Made by a program: the position numbers and the translations under genes
Notes under the pieces: model-generated
What the model was told of the DNA's origin: nothing
The model's database searches: none
The model's input: only the letters and a program-made list of their open reading frames with translations
Assembly: GCF_009834765.1 (NCBI RefSeq)
Contig: NZ_WVHP01000001.1
Location: forward strand, 248,001-312,000
Direction: 5' to 3'
Source of the DNA: Saccharibacter sp. EH611
GTDB lineage: Bacteria; Pseudomonadota; Alphaproteobacteria; Acetobacterales; Acetobacteraceae
DNA length: 64,000 nucleotides
Part shown: positions 15,857 to 24,196 of the stretch, piece by piece
Layout of the letters: every line of letters starts with the position of its first letter
Numbering within the stretch: position 1 is the first letter of the stretch

Positions 15857-17322
15857 CGTCACCCATGCCTGGATCTATCGTACTCGGCCAGAACAGAACT
15901 GGCACTGAGGCCCTTATTGACCTGCCCGAATTGCTGGCAACACGCCTTCTTGTACAAGGCAACTCTGGCTCAGGGAAATCCCATTTACTACGCCGTCTCT
16001 TGGAACAAACGGCATCTCTCGTCCAACAAGTGATCGTGGACCCGGAGGGGGATTTCGTCACCTTAGCTGAGAAATATAATCATCTCGTCATCGACACTGA
16101 CACCCAAACAGAAGCGAGCCTTCGGACTGCGGGAGAGCGCGCCCGTATGCACCGGGCTTCTGTCATCCTCAATCTGGAGCATTCCGAACCAGACGCCCAG
16201 CTTCGTGCTGTTGGCGCATTTCTTTCCGGCATGTTCGAGACCCCGCGCGCTTATTGGTATCCTGTTCTCATTGTCGTCGATGAAGCCCAACTTTTTGCAC
16301 CGGTTGCAGGTGGCGATACCTCTGATGAAGCCCGCCGCCTTTCACTGAACGCAATGACAAACTTGATGTGTCGTGGCCGTAAACGCGGCATGGCAGGCAT
16401 TATCGCTACGCAGCGTCTTGCCAAACTGGCCAAAAATGTTGCCGCCGAAGCGTCTAACTTTCTGATGGGACGCACTTTCCTTGATATTGATATGAGCCGC
16501 GCTGCTGATTTGCTAGGGATGGAACGTCGCGCTGCTGAAGCTTTTCGCGATCTGGATCGAGGACAATTTATGGCTCTTGGCCCGGCCTTATGCCGCCGGC
16601 CACAACGCATCAAAATAGGCCCCGTTGAAACCGCAAGCCATGCGGGTGGGCCTGAACTTGTCCCTCTCGAACAGCCTAACCTTCCTCCAGAAGAACTGCG
16701 CGAGATAATCCTGCAAGCACCAACGGAACCACCGCCACGCCCACGACGTGAGCCCACAGCCCCTAAGCCAGATCTTATCACGCAGCTTGATCAATATGGG
16801 GCTCAACGCTCTGCCGATGAGCAGGCCGCGCAGGCACCAGAAGAGCATACGCCCGACCCAGCACAACTCTGGCAGATTATTGCCGATATGGTGAATGAAA
16901 CAGACGCTGGATACCGACCTTTCGCCACATTGTATCAGGACTTTCAACTCCGCGCACGGCTTAATGGCTTGCCACGCACGGTGTTAAGTATGGAGCGCTT
17001 CCGTCGTCTTTTAGGGACGATCCGAAGTGGGATCGACCGCGAACGTGCCCAAAGTGCCGAATGGCACGATATTGAAGAACGCGCCAACCGCCTTCCTGAC
17101 GATATGCAAGCCGTTTTCTTTCTGCTCGCCCGCGCTGCAATGGATGGCCTCCCCTGCCCTGATGATGCCGCTCTTGCTCGTGCTTACGGCACACACTCTC
17201 TTGGTCGCGCACGCCGGCAATTACACTATTTAGAAGAATGCGAAGCCATTATTCTCCAAACACAAGGACGGCAACGACGCGTCGCCATTATTGGCCCCGG
17301 CTGGCAAACAGCCGGCGATTAA
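15853..17322 (+). CDS. HerA-like DUF87 ATPase
   Basis: 489 residues. P-loop GNSGSGKSH near residue 40, Walker B VLIVVDEAQLF, and a CRGRKRGMAGIIATQR sensor segment put it in the HerA/FtsK-like DUF87 ATPases. A proline-rich linker (about 275-310) leads to a C-terminal region of unknown fold. HerA helicases pair with NurA nuclease in archaea and in some defence systems, but no nuclease gene adjoins here, and the coupled partner is a flavoprotein. The start is the ATGA overlap with that gene. A conserved solitary alphaproteobacterial form is likely; function open. Confidence 0.85.
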   Translation: MTSPMPGSIVLGQNRTGTEALIDLPELLATRLLVQGNSGSGKSHLLRRLLEQTASLVQQVIVDPEGDFVTLAEKYNHLVIDTDTQTEASLRTAGERARMHRASVILNLEHSEPDAQLRAVGAFLSGMFETPRAYWYPVLIVVDEAQLFAPVAGGDTSDEARRLSLNAMTNLMCRGRKRGMAGIIATQRLAKLAKNVAAEASNFLMGRTFLDIDMSRAADLLGMERRAAEAFRDLDRGQFMALGPALCRRPQRIKIGPVETASHAGGPELVPLEQPNLPPEELREIILQAPTEPPPRPRREPTAPKPDLITQLDQYGAQRSADEQAAQAPEEHTPDPAQLWQIIADMVNETDAGYRPFATLYQDFQLRARLNGLPRTVLSMERFRRLLGTIRSGIDRERAQSAEWHDIEERANRLPDDMQAVFFLLARAAMDGLPCPDDAALARAYGTHSLGRARRQLHYLEECEAIILQTQGRQRRVAIIGPGWQTAGD

Positions 17323-17340
17323 CCTTCAGCGACTTCTGTA

Positions 17341-17378
17341 AAAAAAAAGCGGCAGGGGGCATATCCCTGCCGCTTTTT
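17341..17378. terminator. Bidirectional terminator
   Basis: GCGGCAGGG at 17349-17357 pairs with CCCTGCCGC at 17365-17373, with eight A before and five T after. It serves both the HerA-like gene (+) and gntK (-). Confidence 0.93.
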
Positions 17379-17405
17379 ACAAAAGAGCTCTAAAGCTTAT
17401 TGGCG

Positions 17406-17978
17406 TTACGCCTGCTCCTCTGGCGGTGGCACACGGCGCAAACGCTCTAAAATACGCTGCAACAGAATTTCCGGCCCAGCATCGCCAGGAACGACAATCA
17501 CAGGTTCATCCTCAGTCGGTTCTTCAAGGGTCGCAAACTGGCTGGGGAGCAACGTTGGCGGCATATAATGGCCCGTCCGTGCTTCCAGACGTTCTTTCAC
17601 CACTTCAGGATCCACCTTCAGATACACAAATTGTACCGGTATCCCCTTGTCTAAAATATTACGATAACTACGTTTTAAGGCAGAACAGGTTAAAACAGCG
17701 CCATGACCGCCCTGCACTTGCTTTGCCAACCACTCACGACATAGCTCCAGCCATGGCGCGCGGTCATCATCGTTTAGGGGGTGACCTGAACGCATTTTTT
17801 CAACATTGGCGGGCGGATGAAGAGCATCCCCCTCTTGGAAGGGCCAATTCATTGTATTAGCTAGCATTTCCGCAACCGTTGTTTTTCCCGTTCCGGAAAC
17901 ACCCATAACAACAACATAATGCGGAACAATATCAGACACTGCCTGAGACTTTGTAGACTCTTGAGTCATGGCGTCCAT
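17406..17978 (-). CDS. gntK: Gluconokinase, GntK type
   Basis: 190 residues. P-loop MGVSGTGKTT, then FQEGDALHPPANVEKM for substrate binding, CSALKRSYR and an ARTGHYMP segment are all typical of thermoresistant gluconokinase. It phosphorylates gluconate to 6-phosphogluconate, feeding the pentose phosphate pathway encoded just upstream. GAGAGG lies seven bases before ATG 17978, which overlaps the end of rpiA by 13 bases; ATG 17969 in an ATGA overlap is the alternative. Last gene of the block before the terminator. Confidence 0.95.
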   Translation of the reverse strand: MDAMTQESTKSQAVSDIVPHYVVVMGVSGTGKTTVAEMLANTMNWPFQEGDALHPPANVEKMRSGHPLNDDDRAPWLELCREWLAKQVQGGHGAVLTCSALKRSYRNILDKGIPVQFVYLKVDPEVVKERLEARTGHYMPPTLLPSQFATLEEPTEDEPVIVVPGDAGPEILLQRILERLRRVPPPEEQA

Positions 17979-18652
17979 TGTTCAACCTCTCGTTCTGTTG
18001 CAACCAGCACATCGGTTGCCATCTTTGGAAACAACCCATGCTCCACCACACCCACAGTCCCGTCGATGCGTGTTGCCAAACCTGGCACATCCGCAATCGG
18101 GCCGAAAGCACAGTCGAGTATCATGTTTCCGTTATCTGTGACGAACAGCTCTCCCGCCAAGGTACGGCGTGGCCGAATGATCTGAGCGCCCAATTTTTGA
18201 AGACGTGCCGCCGTGCACTCTGAACCAAATGGGGTAATCTCCACAGGAACAGGAGTACGTTCCCCCAACCGGTCAACCGGCTTTGTTGCATCAATCATCA
18301 CAACAAAGCGCTTTGCTGCTTGAGCAACAATTTTCTCACGCAGCAAAGCACCGCCGAGTCCTTTGATGATATGAAGAGAGCCACGCTCCACTTCATCCGC
18401 CCCATCAATCGCAATATCGAGCTCTGGATGGTCAGCAAAAGTGGTGATCGGAATCCCCACAGCACGTGCAAGCGCTGCCGTGCTTTCAGATGTTGGAATT
18501 CCCCATATCTTCAGCCCCTCTGCAACACGCTCACCCAGACGCTCCACTAAAAAAGCGGCTGTGCTCCCCGTCCCCAAACCAACGACCATGCCGGACCGGA
18601 CGAGGTCTGCAGCGTGACGAGCGGTCATTCTCTTGCAATCATCAACATTCAT
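17966..18652 (-). CDS. rpiA: Ribose-5-phosphate isomerase A
   Basis: 228 residues. VVGLGTGSTAAFLVE, DGADEV, KGLGGALLREKIVA and PVEITPFG match RpiA, including the Asp/Asp/Lys active-site residues. It interconverts ribose-5-phosphate and ribulose-5-phosphate. Its ATG overlaps the pgl stop and its stop region overlaps gntK, so translation through pgl-rpiA-gntK is probably coupled. Confidence 0.96.
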   Translation of the reverse strand: MNVDDCKRMTARHAADLVRSGMVVGLGTGSTAAFLVERLGERVAEGLKIWGIPTSESTAALARAVGIPITTFADHPELDIAIDGADEVERGSLHIIKGLGGALLREKIVAQAAKRFVVMIDATKPVDRLGERTPVPVEITPFGSECTAARLQKLGAQIIRPRRTLAGELFVTDNGNMILDCAFGPIADVPGLATRIDGTVGVVEHGLFPKMATDVLVATEREVEQWTP

Positions 18653-19392
18653 GAAGTGTGTTCTCCGGCGGCTGCTTGATCAGCCAGTACCAGAATTTTA
18701 CCTTCCGAAACAATACGCCCAGATGGAATGCTGCTATCTCCCTCGCGCAGACGTCGCAACATCGGCACCTTATTGTCCCCTGTTACCAAGAAAACAACGT
18801 TACGGCTTGAAGCAATCGCAGGATATGTCAGTGTTAAACGCTCATGAGGTGCTGTCTTTGGATCAGACACAGACACCCATGCCTTCGTCTCATCCAACAC
18901 AGGCTCACCCGGGAACAACGAAGCTGTATGCCCATCTGTACCCAAACCTAGCATCACCACATCGAAGAAAGGCCGACCTTTCTCTAAGGTTGCCGCCCCA
19001 TAGGACGCTTCCATCACCTCTTGATAACGCTGAGCATCATCGCGGGCCTGACCCTGCGTCGGCATTGGATGGATCTGCTCTGCTGGAAGCGGAACTTTCG
19101 ACAGAAGTAAACTTTCCGCCATGCTTTGATTACTGTCAGCATGACCGACTGGTACGTGGCGTTCATCTCCGTAGAAGATTTCAACACGTTTCCAATCGAC
19201 TTTTTGAGCCACTTCCGGACGCGCTAAAATCGCAAATAAGCGCTTAGGTGTTGAACCACCCGACAAAGCAATACGAATACGCTCCCCTGGGCGATTCTGC
19301 ACGGCTTCAATAAACAGCTCAGCCATACGCATGGCGACCGCGTCGACATCCGACAGAACTTCAAATACGGCATGCCGCATATCGGTTGTCAT
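18649..19392 (-). CDS. pgl: 6-phosphogluconolactonase
   Basis: 247 residues, DevB/SOL type. SGGSTPKRLFAIL, FYGDERHVP and LGLGTDGHTASLFPG are the family signatures. It hydrolyses 6-phosphogluconolactone to 6-phosphogluconate. It follows the HAD phosphatase gene by 24 bases and overlaps rpiA by an ATGA. zwf, the enzyme before it in the pathway, is not in this window. Confidence 0.96.
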   Translation of the reverse strand: MTTDMRHAVFEVLSDVDAVAMRMAELFIEAVQNRPGERIRIALSGGSTPKRLFAILARPEVAQKVDWKRVEIFYGDERHVPVGHADSNQSMAESLLLSKVPLPAEQIHPMPTQGQARDDAQRYQEVMEASYGAATLEKGRPFFDVVMLGLGTDGHTASLFPGEPVLDETKAWVSVSDPKTAPHERLTLTYPAIASSRNVVFLVTGDNKVPMLRRLREGDSSIPSGRIVSEGKILVLADQAAAGEHTS

Positions 19393-19416
19393 GTTCCTGC
19401 TCCCGAATCAGTAGAA

Positions 19417-20247
19417 TCAATTATGCACTACGCGGGGCATAATGAACCTTTCAACCGCATCTGCCCAGCCATCCTCTGCATTACTTCCTGTAATATAGGA
19501 TGCTTTTTCTTTCACAGTCTCAGGAGCCTGCCCCATAGCGATGCTCATTCCTGCTTCAGACAGCATAGGAAGATCGTTCTGCGCATCACCCAAGCACGCC
19601 ACCTGCTCAGCTAACACACTGTAGAACGACGCGAGTTTATGAACCGCTTGCCCCTTTGTCGCCTGGGCTGGAGTAATATTAATTTTAGTGGGTGTTGAAC
19701 GCAGCACACTCGCTTGACCTGCAAACTTTTCACCAAGCTCTTGTTCTAAACGTGCTGCTTCTTCAACATTGTCACCAATCGCAATGATACGATTCACTTC
19801 ACTAACTTCAGTGGCGAGATCCTCAACCTCGTAAGGGTGCACCCCGATAATCCGGCTTTCATTAGTAACAAAAGGTCGCGTCGCATCACGCACGCTCCAA
19901 CGATCCTTATTCTGAAACCACACATCACCATCGTGAGCCGTCAAACAGCTCAATAACGCCTGCGCGACAGAACTGGGAAATACAATATTATGCTTAATCG
20001 TGCCGTCAGCATCAAAAATCAGTCCACCATTAAAAGCAGCACATGGGCCTTGAAGCTCTAACTGGTGGATATAGGGCATCATCCCTTGAGGAGGGCGCGC
20101 ACTGACAAGCGCTACAGGAATGCCGACATCTCTTAAATGTCGCACCGCCATCTGAGTTTTGGGCGAAAGAACACGCTCTGACGACAAAATCGTTCCATCC
20201 ATATCAGAGAGAACGAGTCGAATAGAAGAAGCTGAGTCGCTGGTCAT
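19417..20247 (-). CDS. Cof-type HAD-IIB hydrolase
   Basis: 276 residues. Motif I is SDMDGTIL with the nucleophile Asp, motif II VSARPP, and motif IV LGDAQNDLPMLSEAG with a C2B cap between, as in Cof/YidA phosphatases. These remove phosphate from sugar phosphates and related metabolites. Its place between gnd and pgl suggests an overflow or repair role in pentose phosphate metabolism, but the substrate cannot be read from sequence. Confidence 0.9.
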   Translation of the reverse strand: MTSDSASSIRLVLSDMDGTILSSERVLSPKTQMAVRHLRDVGIPVALVSARPPQGMMPYIHQLELQGPCAAFNGGLIFDADGTIKHNIVFPSSVAQALLSCLTAHDGDVWFQNKDRWSVRDATRPFVTNESRIIGVHPYEVEDLATEVSEVNRIIAIGDNVEEAARLEQELGEKFAGQASVLRSTPTKINITPAQATKGQAVHKLASFYSVLAEQVACLGDAQNDLPMLSEAGMSIAMGQAPETVKEKASYITGSNAEDGWADAVERFIMPRVVHN

Positions 20248-20318
20248 AGTTACGCACTCCGATCAAGGAGGGAACCGGGAGCGCGGCGAACCCGGCACGC
20301 TCCCTGATCATCAAGATG

Positions 20319-21320
20319 TTATTTTTTACGTTCGACGTGACCGCCAAAGCCATACCGCATGGCAGACAGTGCTTTTTCAGCAAAATTATTGCCTGTGCGT
20401 GAACGGAAGCGCGTGTATAGCGCCGCTGTCATAACAGGCGCTGGAACGTCTTCTTCAATCGCGGCTTCGATTGTCCAACGTCCCTCACCAGAATCCTGCA
20501 CTTCGCCGCTGAACTCAGACAGATCAGAAGAACGTGTCAGTGCTTCTGCTGTCAAATCAAGCAGCCAAGAGGAGACAACACTCCCTCGACGCCAGACTTC
20601 TGCCACATCCGCCAAGTTCAGATCATAACGCTGATCTTCTGGCATCGCAGGTGAATTCTTAGACTTCAGAACGTCAAACCCTTCAGCAAAAGCCTGCATC
20701 ATACCGTATTCAATGCCGTTATGAATCATCTTCACAAAATGGCCTGAACCGGCTGGGCCACAATAGAGGTACCCTTGCTCAGCACGTGGATCGTGACGGC
20801 CATCGTCACGGTCTGGTGTGCGCTGAATATCACCAATACCGGGTGCCAACGCACTCAAGATCGGGTCAATATAATCCGCAGCAGCGCGCTCACCGCCATA
20901 CATCATGCAATAGCCGCGCTCTAAGCCCCACACACCACCGGATGTACCGACATCAATATAATCAATGCCTTTTTCAGCCAACTCATGTGAACGGCGTACG
21001 TCTTCTTTGTAATAAGTATTACCACCATCAATGATGATATCACCTTTACTCAATAAAGGCGCAAGCTTTTTGATGCAGTTTTCAGTCACCTCGCCAGCTG
21101 GCAACATGATCCAAATAACACGACGCTCTTCATTCTCCAGAAGATGCGCCATGTCTTCAAAAGTAGGAGCCCCCTGCGCGCGTCCCGGCTCACACCGCTC
21201 AACGATCTTATCAATTACAGCAGGAGTACGGTCGAATGTTACAACATCATGCCCATGTCGTGTTAGACGAACCGCAATATTTCCGCCCATACGACCTAGT
21301 CCGATAATTCCGATACGCAT
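20319..21320 (-). CDS. gnd: 6-phosphogluconate dehydrogenase, short decarboxylating type
   Basis: 333 residues, the short GndA/YqeC-like form rather than the 470-residue form. [13 protein letters not shown] starts the Rossmann fold, the second strand ends FDRTP with an acidic residue that favours NAD over [14 protein letters not shown] follows, and [19 protein letters not shown] carries the catalytic Lys and His-Asn. It converts 6-phosphogluconate to ribulose-5-phosphate and CO2. In Gluconobacter the matching enzyme is reported to prefer NAD. It starts three bases after the tal-pgi stop. Confidence 0.94.
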   Translation of the reverse strand: MRIGIIGLGRMGGNIAVRLTRHGHDVVTFDRTPAVIDKIVERCEPGRAQGAPTFEDMAHLLENEERRVIWIMLPAGEVTENCIKKLAPLLSKGDIIIDGGNTYYKEDVRRSHELAEKGIDYIDVGTSGGVWGLERGYCMMYGGERAAADYIDPILSALAPGIGDIQRTPDRDDGRHDPRAEQGYLYCGPAGSGHFVKMIHNGIEYGMMQAFAEGFDVLKSKNSPAMPEDQRYDLNLADVAEVWRRGSVVSSWLLDLTAEALTRSSDLSEFSGEVQDSGEGRWTIEAAIEEDVPAPVMTAALYTRFRSRTGNNFAEKALSAMRYGFGGHVERKK

Positions 21321-21323
21321 TCA

Positions 21324-24173
21324 TTAAGCTCCTTTCACAACATCAGACAGCACCTTGGCGAGGCGTTCGAGACCTTCGCTGAGGGGTCCGGTAATATGCA
21401 CACGCAATGCACGACGGCCACGGGATGCTAATACATCAAAATCCCCGCGCGCTTGCGCTGCTTTCACCACACCAAATGTGTAAGCGTGATGAGGAATTGC
21501 CAGATCAGCAGCATCTTCTGCTGTTATTTGCAAGAACACACCACTATTGGGGCCCCCTTTATAAGCCTGGCCGGTCGAATGAAGGAAACGGGGCCCAAAT
21601 TGGGCAGCCGTCGCCACATGCAGGCGGTCTCTCAACATAAGGCGAACGTCCTGCTCCCACTGAGTGTGAGAACTATTACGCTCAATATAGGCTAACAGAC
21701 CGATATAATCCCCTGCTCCAACACGTTCAAAATGTGCCCCCAGGACTGATGCTGCATCTCCTGTTCCGAGGGCAGCCGCATTTTTGTCATCCGCATAAAA
21801 TGTCAGAGACCCATCCGATGCAAACGGAACCTCTTCCGGCAGATGACCTGTCTCTGCGTAAGCTTCAGTCAGCTTTCGTGTTTCCACTTTGCTGAATTCC
21901 ACATCGGGCTGGTCAAAAGGATCAATCCCGAGAATTGACCCCGCAACCGCCGTTGCAAACTCAAAAGCGAAGAAAGCCTGACCAATCTGTTCCGGTGTCT
22001 GAAGATGAAGCCCCAACACTGGATGACCAGCCTCACGCAGCGCCTTCAAGCGTGAATCTACAGGCTCATGCCCAAGGCGCAACTCTACGAATACACGATC
22101 TTGACCATAAACGCTAGGCTCTCCCAATGTTTCCCCATCAAAGGGGATGAGACCTGTGCCGCGTTTACCCGTACTCTCGGCCAGAAGCTGTTCAAGCCAT
22201 GCCCCTAAAGAAGCAATCTCCGGTGAGGCCACAAAAGTAATTTTATCGCGCCCAAAAGAAGTTGCCGCTACGCCTAGTGCTAACCCTAACTGCACGCCGG
22301 GGTTCACCATCGCTGGTACCGTCGCATCACATGACGCCACCATCAACTGCACATTTTCTAAAAAGGCGCGGACATCGTAGCCAGCTGCTGCTGCGGGCGT
22401 TAGCCCAAAAGGGGACAATACCGAATAGCGGCCACCGATTTCAGGATTGCCATAAAAGATATGACTGAAGCCATGATCTTTGGCTTTCTGCTCCATCGCT
22501 GAGCCTGGATCTGTCACCGCAACAAAACGCTCGCTCGGTTCCCGTCCAAGGGCTTTCTTGGCCTGTTCCCAGAAATAAGCCAACAAGATGTTTGGTTCTA
22601 GCGTGCTGCCAGACTTACTGGAAACAATGAAGAGCGTATTGCCAAGATCGACCGCATCGCGGAACGTCGCAATTTGCTGAGGATCTGTACTATCAAGGAC
22701 ATGCAGCGTAGGGCCACCATCAACACGGCCAAACGTTTTCTCCAACACCTCTGGGCCAAGGCTGGAGCCCCCCATACCGAGCAGCAAAACATCTTTATAA
22801 CCGTGGGTTTTAACGTCCTGTGCAAGGCGGTTATACGCATCAATATTCGCCAAGCCATCTTGCGCAGCGGTCAACCATCCAAGCCACTTGCTCTCTGAGC
22901 CATTCGTCCAGACAGAGGCATCCCGCTCCCACAAGCGGCGTATTTTGTCTTCACGGCTCCATTCTTTCTCAGCCGCTACTACAGAAGCTGCCATATCATC
23001 GGGCAGCGCATTTGATACTGTTAGAAGTTTTTCGCCCAAAACTGCCTCCCGCCGTGCTGCAACCGCGCCCAGAAGCGCGTCAAAGGATAAGCAGAATGCT
23101 GCACATCCTTCAGTTAATAAAGTGTCAGTTATATCACCTAGCTTTAAACCAAGCTGGTCAGCTTGTGTCAAAACATGACGCGCCTCCTCAGCTCCTTTTG
23201 CTAGGCGAGGCTGCGCAACACCATGATCACGAAACGCCTCTAACGTTATTGGAGGCAGCGTATTAACTGTTGCATCACCAATAAGCTCCTCTACATAAAG
23301 CACGTCGCGGTAAGCTTTATCTTTTGTGCTTGTGCTTGCCCAAAGAAGACGTTGCGTCTGAGCGCCTTTGGCAGCTAGCGCCTTCCAACGCTCACTCTCC
23401 GTCACTTCTTTATAATAATGGTAAGCACAGGTGGCATTTGCAATGGCCACCTTACCGCGCAACGCCTGAAGAGCCTCTGCCTGCGGATCGCCATCCGCAA
23501 CACGGCGATCAATCTCGCCATCAATTTTTGTATCAATCCGACTAACGAAGAAAGAGGCCACACCCGCAACGTGGTCAACGGCCTTCCCTTGAGCCGCGCG
23601 CTCTTCTAGCCCGGCGATATAAGCCTCCAGAATGGCCTTATAGCGCTCAATGGAGAAAAGCAGCGTCACATTAACATTAATACCCTCAGCAATCGCCTGA
23701 CGAACAGCATCAACAGCCTCAACCGTTGCTGGGATTTTGATCATGAGATTGTCACGGGCTACAGCCTGCCATAAGCGCCGCGCCTCATGAAGAGTCGCTT
23801 CTTGATCATGAGCAATGTAAGGAGAGACCTCAAAACTTACATATCCGTCTCGCTTATTCGTCTCATTAAAAACAGGTGCTAAAACATCACAAGCTTGTTG
23901 AATGTCCTCAACGGCTAGATGCTCGTACAGCTCCCCAGCTGAAAGCGATTTTTGAGCCAAAAGCGCGCGTGTTTCCTCTTCATACTCCGCCCCATGGCCA
24001 ATCGCTTTCTCAAAAATGGAGGGGTTAGAAGTCACCCCACGCACAACATTACGATCAACCAATTCTTTAAGCGACCCATTCGTCGTGAAATCACGACGAA
24101 TGAAGTCAAGCCAGATCGACTGACCACAACGAGCAAGCTGATTTAGGGGACTTTTCTCTGTATCATTGGCCAT
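21324..24173 (-). CDS. tal-pgi: Bifunctional transaldolase / glucose-6-phosphate isomerase
   Basis: 949 residues. Residues 1 to about 370 are a transaldolase: GVTSNPSIFEKAI near 46-58 and the Schiff-base K146 in DNLMIKIPAT. The rest is a glucose-6-phosphate isomerase with LLGMGGSSLGPEV, VSSKSGSTLEPN and a long C-terminal end. This fusion is known in acetic acid bacteria and some others. It joins the non-oxidative pentose phosphate branch to fructose-6-/glucose-6-phosphate exchange, which allows carbon to cycle. GGGGAGAG precedes ATG 24173 by a few bases; longer readings to 24347 run into tkt and are rejected. Confidence 0.96.
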   Translation of the reverse strand: MANDTEKSPLNQLARCGQSIWLDFIRRDFTTNGSLKELVDRNVVRGVTSNPSIFEKAIGHGAEYEEETRALLAQKSLSAGELYEHLAVEDIQQACDVLAPVFNETNKRDGYVSFEVSPYIAHDQEATLHEARRLWQAVARDNLMIKIPATVEAVDAVRQAIAEGINVNVTLLFSIERYKAILEAYIAGLEERAAQGKAVDHVAGVASFFVSRIDTKIDGEIDRRVADGDPQAEALQALRGKVAIANATCAYHYYKEVTESERWKALAAKGAQTQRLLWASTSTKDKAYRDVLYVEELIGDATVNTLPPITLEAFRDHGVAQPRLAKGAEEARHVLTQADQLGLKLGDITDTLLTEGCAAFCLSFDALLGAVAARREAVLGEKLLTVSNALPDDMAASVVAAEKEWSREDKIRRLWERDASVWTNGSESKWLGWLTAAQDGLANIDAYNRLAQDVKTHGYKDVLLLGMGGSSLGPEVLEKTFGRVDGGPTLHVLDSTDPQQIATFRDAVDLGNTLFIVSSKSGSTLEPNILLAYFWEQAKKALGREPSERFVAVTDPGSAMEQKAKDHGFSHIFYGNPEIGGRYSVLSPFGLTPAAAAGYDVRAFLENVQLMVASCDATVPAMVNPGVQLGLALGVAATSFGRDKITFVASPEIASLGAWLEQLLAESTGKRGTGLIPFDGETLGEPSVYGQDRVFVELRLGHEPVDSRLKALREAGHPVLGLHLQTPEQIGQAFFAFEFATAVAGSILGIDPFDQPDVEFSKVETRKLTEAYAETGHLPEEVPFASDGSLTFYADDKNAAALGTGDAASVLGAHFERVGAGDYIGLLAYIERNSSHTQWEQDVRLMLRDRLHVATAAQFGPRFLHSTGQAYKGGPNSGVFLQITAEDAADLAIPHHAYTFGVVKAAQARGDFDVLASRGRRALRVHITGPLSEGLERLAKVLSDVVKGA

Positions 24174-24196
24174 GTTTTCTCTCCCCATTTTAACCT

